Shown here one piece after another: positions 7,614-13,639 of a DNA stretch of 13,639 bases; positions within the stretch are counted from its first letter, which is position 1; the number at the start of each line of letters is the position of its first letter. The stretch lies in contig PHCL01000007.1 in NCBI GenBank assembly GCA_002842195.1, forward strand, positions 1-13,639. The letters run 5' to 3'. The position numbers were made by a program, and so were the translations under genes. The notes under the pieces were generated by a model. The model made no database searches and had not been told where the DNA came from. It saw only the letters and a program-made list of their open reading frames with translations. Source of the DNA: Betaproteobacteria bacterium HGW-Betaproteobacteria-20 (GTDB taxonomy: Bacteria; Pseudomonadota; Gammaproteobacteria; Burkholderiales; Methylophilaceae).

Positions 7614-9564
7614 GCAGCTCTTCCTCAGGTGCTGGTTGAGATGTCGTAATGCTTACTCCTGTACCGTCCGCAGGTTTCACGGCGGCTTTCTTATCCTCTG
7701 TTTTAGCATCAGGAGTTGGCAACTTACCTAATAAATAATAATCCATCACTTTTCTGGCAATAGGACCGGCAGCCGAGCCACCATGACCGCCATTTTCTAC
7801 AATCACCGCCAATGCAATGGTAGGGTCCTCTGCGGGCGCATAAGCAATGAATAACGCGTGGTCACGATGGCGCTCATCAATAGTGTCAGCATTATATTTT
7901 GCATTCTGTTTGATGCCTATCACCTGAGCGGTGCCGGTTTTTGCGGCAATGCTATAACCGGCATTAGCCCCTACGCTGGCGGCCGTACCGCCCGGCAGTG
8001 TCACATCTAACATGCCTTGCTTCACGATGGCTATATTTTCTGGCTTGAGTGGGATTCTATCTTGAGCTATCAAAGGGATAGCCTGGCTTTCATTGGTAAT
8101 GGCTTTTTGAATATGTGTGACTAAATGCGGCCTCATTGCCACGCCATCATTGGCCAGTGTAGCGGTAGCGTAGGCCAACTGCATCGGCGTAGTTAACGTG
8201 TAGCCTTGACCAATACCCACAATCACGGTTTCACCCTGATACCAGGGTTGCTTAAAACGACGCATTTTCCAATCTGGTGTTGGAAGCAGTCCGCCATTTT
8301 CACCCTGAATGTCAATGCCGGTTTTATCGCCAAAACCAAAGTGACGGACAAATCCGGTTAATCTATCAATGCCTAGCTCCAATGCCAGCCCATAAAAAAA
8401 AGTATCGCAGGAGATTGTGATGGCTCGCTGCATATCCACCAGGCCATGGCCACCCGGTTTCCAGTCCCGATAGCGATGCGTACTGTTAGGCAAGCTAAAG
8501 TAACCTGCATCTTGAATCGCAAAAGGCGGTATGCGCTTATCACTTTCCAGGCCGGCCATCGCAACAAACGGTTTAAAGGTGGAGCCCGGTGGATAAACGC
8601 CGCGAATTGGGCGGTTTATCAGCGGCTTGTCTAATGATTCGTTAAGTAATTTCCAGTTATCAACATCAATGCCATCTACAAATAAATTGGGATCAAATGT
8701 GGGCTGACTGACATAACTTAATACTTCACCCGTTTTAGGATTGATTGCCACTAATGCACCGCGCCGTTCCCCAAAAGCTGTTTCGGCGATTTCTTGCAAT
8801 TTGCTGTCAACAGATAGAATGAGATTGTCGCCAGGCACAGGTGCGTTGCTTGTCAGCACCCGGACTGCACGGCCGTCAGCGTCAGTTTCAACTTGCTGAA
8901 AACCAGTGGTGCCGTGTAATTGACTCTCATAAAACTGCTCTACGCCACTTTTGCCCACATGGTCTGAGCCTTTATAATTAGAAAGAACGCCGTCTTGTTC
9001 AAGACTCAATAAATCTTTATCATTGATGCGTCCAATATAACCCACAATGTGTGCGCCCAGTTTGCCCAAAGGGTAGTGTCTATAAAGTCTGGATTTTATT
9101 TCCACCCCTGGAAAGCGGTAATGATTAACTGCAAAGCTAGCCGCTTCTACTTCATTGAGATGGGTTCGAATGGGTACGCTTTCAAAATTACGGCTTTCTT
9201 CGCGAAGTTTGTTAAAGCGTTTTCTATCCAGCGAGCTAACCTCAACCAGTTTGCTTACTTCGGCAATCGTCGCCTCAATATCTTTTATCTTTGATGGTGT
9301 AATCTCCAGCGTGTATACAAAAAAATTGTGCGCGAGTATCACGCCATTTCTATCTAGAATCAAGCCGCGATTAGGTACGATAGGCACCAGAGAAATGCGG
9401 TTTTTTTCAGCCAGTGTCTGATAGTGATTGAATTGCTTGATTTGTAAATATGAAAACCGAAAGGCCAATGTGCCAAAAAGAACCAACACCACAAGTGCAG
9501 TAAAGCCCAACCTCAGCCGGAAATAATATTGCTCATGCTGGAAATTTTTAAGTTCAGCGCGCAT
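7606..9564 (-). CDS. mrdA: Penicillin-binding protein 2, elongation transpeptidase
   Basis: Monofunctional class B penicillin-binding protein that crosslinks new peptidoglycan along the cell cylinder as partner of RodA. The 652-residue product has a cytoplasmic N-terminus and one membrane anchor (LGFTALVVLVLFGTLAFRF, about 19-37). A pedestal/dimerisation domain includes PNRGLILDRNGVILA. The transpeptidase motifs are S328-T-F-K331, S385-C-D387 and K542-T-G544. The Lys/Pro/Glu-rich cytoplasm-independent tail is low complexity. The frame also allows TTG at 9570, but ATG at 9564 is preferred because AGAG at 9572-9575 sits 7 nt before it. It is 54 bp downstream of mreD and overlaps rodA by eight bases. 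No missing motif is seen, so it should be active and beta-lactam sensitive. Confidence 0.96.
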   Translation of the reverse strand: MRAELKNFQHEQYYFRLRLGFTALVVLVLFGTLAFRFSYLQIKQFNHYQTLAEKNRISLVPIVPNRGLILDRNGVILAHNFFVYTLEITPSKIKDIEATIAEVSKLVEVSSLDRKRFNKLREESRNFESVPIRTHLNEVEAASFAVNHYRFPGVEIKSRLYRHYPLGKLGAHIVGYIGRINDKDLLSLEQDGVLSNYKGSDHVGKSGVEQFYESQLHGTTGFQQVETDADGRAVRVLTSNAPVPGDNLILSVDSKLQEIAETAFGERRGALVAINPKTGEVLSYVSQPTFDPNLFVDGIDVDNWKLLNESLDKPLINRPIRGVYPPGSTFKPFVAMAGLESDKRIPPFAIQDAGYFSLPNSTHRYRDWKPGGHGLVDMQRAITISCDTFFYGLALELGIDRLTGFVRHFGFGDKTGIDIQGENGGLLPTPDWKMRRFKQPWYQGETVIVGIGQGYTLTTPMQLAYATATLANDGVAMRPHLVTHIQKAITNESQAIPLIAQDRIPLKPENIAIVKQGMLDVTLPGGTAASVGANAGYSIAAKTGTAQVIGIKQNAKYNADTIDERHRDHALFIAYAPAEDPTIALAVIVENGGHGGSAAGPIARKVMDYYLLGKLPTPDAKTEDKKAAVKPADGTGVSITTSQPAPEEELHD

Positions 9565-9618
9565 GCTCAAACTCTAAATACGATGGTTTTGAATATTGCC
9601 GTACAGTTGAAGTTTGTA

Positions 9619-10098
9619 TCATTTTCCACGAAAGCGCCCACCCGTATTTAAACCTGACGTAACGGCAATGAACCACAATAAAACACCCGTAATGCTTGGG
9701 ATGAAGTACGCCCAACCAATAAATTGGGCACCCGAGAAAGTTTTAAGTATCAGTAATATGACTTGTGAGATAAGAAGCAGTAACAGTACATAAAATAACT
9801 GCTGTGTACCATTAAATAATACCAGGCGTCTTTGATAACTCACCGCAACAAATGCGGTAATGGTATAGGCCAAAGCATATTGCCCAAAAATCCCGCCTGT
9901 CGCCAGATCCACAAACAAACCTACAAACCAGGCAGAGCCAATGTTACATAGATTAGGTGCGCGTATCAGCCAGAATATAAGGACGAGTAACATAAAGTCC
10001 GGTTTAATTTTTAGCGCGAAACCAGACCAGGGTAGCAACAGAAAAATGTAGGCGCAAAAAAGCGATAAATAAACAAATTTGAGCTTACTCGGGTGCAT
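9619..10098 (-). CDS. mreD: Rod-shape determining membrane protein MreD
   Basis: Small integral membrane component of the elongasome that partners MreC. The 159-residue sequence is hydrophobic almost throughout, with five or six membrane segments (for example VYLSLFCAYIFLLLPW and QLFYVLLLLLISQVILLI). It has the MreD-typical features KPDFMLLVLIFW near residues 32-43, and FVGLFVDLATGGIFGQYAL near 58-76, where the Gly-x-Phe-x-Asp segment is the most recognisable family mark. It begins inside the end of mreC (14-base overlap) and is followed by mrdA, which fixes its identity despite the low conservation of this family. It ends in a short basic cytoplasmic tail (GGRFRGK). Confidence 0.92.
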   Translation of the reverse strand: MHPSKLKFVYLSLFCAYIFLLLPWSGFALKIKPDFMLLVLIFWLIRAPNLCNIGSAWFVGLFVDLATGGIFGQYALAYTITAFVAVSYQRRLVLFNGTQQLFYVLLLLLISQVILLILKTFSGAQFIGWAYFIPSITGVLLWFIAVTSGLNTGGRFRGK

Positions 10099-11083
10099 GA
10101 GGTTTGCTCGTATTATTTAGTTGCATTTTTGCAGGCGCTTTTGCCGGTACTTTTGTCGGTACTTCTATCGGGTCAGTTTTTAATTTATCTGGATTATCCA
10201 TGGCTTTTTTTTGCAGCGCTTCTACGCTTGGGATGCTGACAATGAGCACATGCCGATGACTTTCTATGCCGCCAGTGGGTATGCAAATGATGCGTGCAAA
10301 AGGCGAATCAGGAGTAATCTCTATGTGTGAAACAGTTGCAACAGCAAGACCTGCAGGGTATACGCCATCTATGCCAGAGGTCACTAATTTATCACCTTGC
10401 TGTACATCTACATTGGCTGGTAAGTATGGCAAATCTAAGGTGTTGTCACGACCATGGCCAAAAGCAATAGCACGCAGTCCGTTACGTTCTATCTGAACCG
10501 GAATAGCCAGTGATTTGTCGGTGATGAGCGTTACTTCGCTACTTAATGGGTAAGTGCGCGTCACTTGTCCGATGACACCAGTCGCGTCAACTACCGCATA
10601 ACCCGCAGCAATTTTATGCATTTCTCCACGATTGACAATCACTTTTTTTGTGAACAGATCACGGCCTACATGCATAATCTCGGCGACTACGCTACTTTCC
10701 ACTAACGCATTATTGGTCTGTAGTAATTGGCGTAGGTAGTCATTTTCAAGTGCAAGGGAATTGAGTTTTTGTAGCGCTACGTCCTGTGTGAGGACGCGTT
10801 GCTTTAATTGCTGATTTTCATTAAGTAAATGATTGTGCGTAGAAAAGTACTCGTCCACATCACGATAAAACTGCGAAGGTTTATTTGCCAGCAGTTGCAA
10901 AGGGTGAATGATAGTTTGTAAGCTTTGGCGCACACTGGCCAAATATTGTAAACGGGAATCCGCTGCCAGTAACACCAGCGATATAGCAGAAAAAAAAGCC
11001 AGGCGCGCAAGCGCACTAGGGCCATGCACAAAAAATGCTGGGGCTTGTTGTTGCTCAAGCTTGTGATCAAAATGGCGCGCCAT
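10085..11083 (-). CDS. mreC: Rod-shape determining protein MreC
   Basis: Bitopic inner-membrane scaffold whose periplasmic part binds PBP2 and activates the elongasome. The 332-residue protein has a short cytoplasmic N-terminus and a membrane helix at about 24-41 (ALARLAFFSAISLVLLAA). A predicted coiled coil of about 75-122 (ENQQLKQRVLTQDVALQKLN and on) follows, then the double beta-barrel MreC domain with GRDLFTKKVIVNRG (140-153), GVIGQV (169-174), VTLITDKS (184-191) and VTSGIDGVYPAGLAV (234-248). Beyond about residue 292 is a Lys/Pro/Ala-rich tail with VPTKVPAKAPAK, probably disordered. The ATG at 11083 has a poor ribosome-binding site. The gap to mreB is 194 bp and contains a strong hairpin, so mreC and later genes may be expressed below mreB. 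Confidence 0.95.
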   Translation of the reverse strand: MARHFDHKLEQQQAPAFFVHGPSALARLAFFSAISLVLLAADSRLQYLASVRQSLQTIIHPLQLLANKPSQFYRDVDEYFSTHNHLLNENQQLKQRVLTQDVALQKLNSLALENDYLRQLLQTNNALVESSVVAEIMHVGRDLFTKKVIVNRGEMHKIAAGYAVVDATGVIGQVTRTYPLSSEVTLITDKSLAIPVQIERNGLRAIAFGHGRDNTLDLPYLPANVDVQQGDKLVTSGIDGVYPAGLAVATVSHIEITPDSPFARIICIPTGGIESHRHVLIVSIPSVEALQKKAMDNPDKLKTDPIEVPTKVPAKAPAKMQLNNTSKPHAPE

Positions 11084-11147
11084 TGGTTAAACTGTAATCA
11101 ATATCTTTAATTAACTGAGGTTTTACTACAATTGGTTTTACACTATT

Positions 11148-11176
11148 ATTAAGTGCTTTAAATTAAGTGCTTTAAA
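11148..11176. repeat. 14-bp perfect tandem duplication upstream of mreC
   Basis: TTAAGTGCTTTAAA occurs twice head to tail (11149-11162 and 11163-11176), and the match extends one base to the left. It lies in the mreB-mreC gap, between the strong hairpin and the mreC start, in very AT-rich DNA. It may be simple slippage, a pair of regulator sites or part of an AT-rich promoter. I see no convincing -35/-10 pair to support the last option. Confidence 0.8.
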
Positions 11177-11192
11177 CTTTAGCATTTAATGT

Positions 11193-11221
11193 AATTTAGG
11201 CCGTATATCACGGCCTAAATT
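11193..11221 (-). terminator. Strong hairpin after mreB, probable partial terminator
   Basis: AATTTAGGCCGT (11193-11204) and ACGGCCTAAATT (11210-11221) form a perfect 12-bp stem with a 5-nt loop. It begins 56 nt past the mreB stop. The A+T-rich base of the stem supplies some weak rU-dA pairs, but no long T-tract follows on the minus strand. This fits an inefficient intrinsic terminator or mRNA-processing hairpin, which would leave mreB transcripts more abundant than mreCD. The symmetry means it could also act on plus-strand transcripts, though no gene points at it from that side. Confidence 0.55.
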
Positions 11222-11277
11222 TACTACATTATTTCGTTTAGAAGCTAACGCTCAAGTTGCGAGTATTTCAGCCAGAA

Positions 11278-12357
<1,080 letters not shown>

Positions 12358-12387
12358 TCAAAGCGCAAAGTAAATACACAAGCGCAA

Positions 12388-12419
12388 TTAAGGCATCCGT
12401 AAAATGAAGGTATAATACC
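12388..12419. promoter_or_regulatory. Candidate divergent promoter core for gatC and mreB
   Basis: GGTATAATACC (12409-12419) is a near-perfect dyad. It reads as consensus -10 TATAAT on the plus strand (12411-12416) and TATTAT on the minus strand (12412-12417). For the plus strand, a weak -35 (TTAAGG, 12388-12393) lies 17 bp upstream; for the minus strand I find no good -35. Starts from here would give leaders of about 115 nt to gatC and 80 nt to mreB. The rest of the 216-bp gap is AT-rich and holds nested dyads around 12435-12464 (AATTAAG/CTTAATT and TTACAA/TTGTAA). Confidence 0.45.
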
Positions 12420-12537
12420 GCATATCCCGTTGAAAATTAAGATGTGATTACAACTTAATTGTAAATGAGTAGTTATAAAAAAGTGATTAAATCTCAAACG
12501 GCAAAACAGCACTAATTAAATTTCGGATTATTGAAAC

Positions 12538-12852
12538 ATGGCATTAAGTATTGAAGACATTAAAAAAGTCGCACATTTGGCGCACATTGAGGTGAGTGAT
12601 AGCGATGCAGCAGCCACACTTACTAAACTAACCGGCATTTTGGGCTTGATTGAGCAAATGCAGGCGGTAGATACTGCCGGCATAGTGCCCATGTCTCATT
12701 CACAGGAATTAAGCCAGCGTTTACGTGATGATGTGGTGACTAAAACCAATCAGCGTGAAACTTTTCAAAAAAATGCGCCTATTTTAGGCAATGGCTCTAA
12801 CGAGCAAGCCGTGGCTGGCGGTTTATATCTTGTTCCCAAAGTAATTGAGTAA
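12538..12852 (+). CDS. gatC: Asp/Glu-tRNA amidotransferase subunit C
   Basis: Small subunit of the GatCAB amidotransferase, which converts mischarged Asp-tRNA(Asn) and/or Glu-tRNA(Gln) to the correct amidated form. GatC wraps around GatA and stabilises it with GatB. The 104-residue protein has the family pattern [17 protein letters not shown] at residues 5-21, a helical centre with [21 protein letters not shown], and the C-terminal LRDDVV and [10 protein letters not shown]. Its stop is separated from the gatA start by two bases. Only weak Shine-Dalgarno matches precede the ATG. It is the first gene of the plus-strand transcript diverging from mreB; gatB is expected beyond the window. Confidence 0.95.
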   Translation: MALSIEDIKKVAHLAHIEVSDSDAAATLTKLTGILGLIEQMQAVDTAGIVPMSHSQELSQRLRDDVVTKTNQRETFQKNAPILGNGSNEQAVAGGLYLVPKVIE

Positions 12853-12854
12853 TT

Positions 12855-13639
12855 ATGATCAATAACAGCTTAAAGCAATTTGGAGAAATGCTCCAAACCA
12901 AAAAAATTTCGAGTGTTGAACTTACGCAATCTTTTCTAAGCCGCATTGCGCAACACAATCCCAATATCAATGCATTCATCGCTTTGGACGAAGCTAAAAC
13001 TTTGGCACAAGCCAGAGCGGCCGATGTGCGACTCAAAGCCGGCAACGCTGCGCCTTTAACCGGTATCCCTGTCGCTCAAAAAGACATTTTTTGTGCCAAT
13101 GGCTGGCAAACGACGTGCGGCTCTAAAATGCTGGCGAATTTTATTGCCCCGTATGACGCGCACGTGATTAGTCAATTTGATGCCGCTGGTGCAGTGAACT
13201 TAGGTAAAACCAACATGGACGAATTCGCCATGGGTTCGTCGAACGAAACCAGTTATTTCGGCAGCGTTAAAAACCCATGGAGTTTTGACCGCGTACCGGG
13301 CGGAAGTAGCGGTGGTAGCGCCGCTGCGGTAGCTGCACGGCTTTGCGCGGCAGCCACGGGTACGGATACCGGCGGCTCAATTCGCCAACCTGCCTCGCTT
13401 TGCGGCCTGACCGGCCTAAAACCCACCTATGGCATAGTATCCCGCTACGGCATGATTGCTTTCGCTTCTAGTCTCGACCAGGCAGGGCCTATGGCCAAAA
13501 GTGCTGAAGACTGCGCACTGCTGATGAACGTAATGGCCGGCTTTGATGAGCGCGATTCAACCAGCTTAAATCGTGAAAAAGAAGATTACACCCGGGACAT
13601 TGTCAGTTCAAACTCCAGCCTACCGCTACAAGGTTTAAA
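12855..13639 (+). CDS. gatA: Asp/Glu-tRNA amidotransferase subunit A, cut by window edge
   Basis: Catalytic amidase subunit of GatCAB, which releases ammonia from glutamine for transamidation of tRNA-bound Asp or Glu. The visible 261 codons are an intact open frame; the family is about 485 residues, so about half is missing on the right. The amidase-signature catalytic triad is present as K76 (VAQKDIF), S151 in [12 protein letters not shown], and the nucleophile S175 in [38 protein letters not shown] (118-136) and [20 protein letters not shown] are also typical of GatA rather than other amidases. It follows gatC after two bases, so translation is coupled. Whether the complex serves asparagine, glutamine or both depends on which aminoacyl-tRNA synthetases the genome has. 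Confidence 0.97.
   Translation, partial: MINNSLKQFGEMLQTKKISSVELTQSFLSRIAQHNPNINAFIALDEAKTLAQARAADVRLKAGNAAPLTGIPVAQKDIFCANGWQTTCGSKMLANFIAPYDAHVISQFDAAGAVNLGKTNMDEFAMGSSNETSYFGSVKNPWSFDRVPGGSSGGSAAAVAARLCAAATGTDTGGSIRQPASLCGLTGLKPTYGIVSRYGMIAFASSLDQAGPMAKSAEDCALLMNVMAGFDERDSTSLNREKEDYTRDIVSSNSSLPLQGL

Overview
This window reads as a chromosomal housekeeping region of a moderately AT-rich Gram-negative proteobacterium. The best guess is a betaproteobacterium of the Nitrosomonadales/Methylophilaceae type. That placement is inferred from protein character (the GshA family present, the mreBCD-mrdA-rodA-rlpA-dac linkage, the neighbouring gatCA), not from a search. No phage, transposase, CRISPR array, toxin-antitoxin pair, tRNA or rRNA was seen.

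Layout: twelve genes run on the minus strand, from about 12.3 kb down to the left edge, in the transcription order mreB, mreC, mreD, mrdA (PBP2), rodA, rlpA, dacC-like PBP5/6 carboxypeptidase, ybeD, lipB, lipA, gshA, gshB (cut by the left edge). On the right, gatC and gatA (cut by the right edge) run on the plus strand. They diverge from mreB across a 216-bp promoter region.

Functionally the minus-strand block is three modules in series. First comes the rod-shape elongation machinery: cytoskeletal MreB, its membrane partners MreC and MreD, the transpeptidase PBP2 and the glycosyltransferase RodA. Next come periplasmic wall-trimming enzymes (RlpA, D,D-carboxypeptidase), with YbeD and the lipoate pathway (LipB transfers octanoyl groups, LipA inserts sulfur). 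Last are the two glutathione synthesis enzymes. The stretch mrdA-rodA-rlpA-dac-ybeD-lipB-lipA matches the known Escherichia coli order. Several junctions overlap or nearly touch (mreC/mreD, mrdA/rodA, rodA/rlpA, rlpA/dac), pointing to co-transcription and translational coupling at least from mreC to ybeD.

The non-coding DNA is where the less ordinary signals lie: a perfect 20-bp-arm palindrome between gshA and gshB, an 80-bp imperfect palindrome between lipA and gshA, a strong hairpin plus a 14-bp tandem duplication between mreB and mreC, and a nearly symmetric -10 element that could serve both mreB and gatC. Nothing here looks like a previously undescribed multi-gene system, and the findings are scored accordingly.
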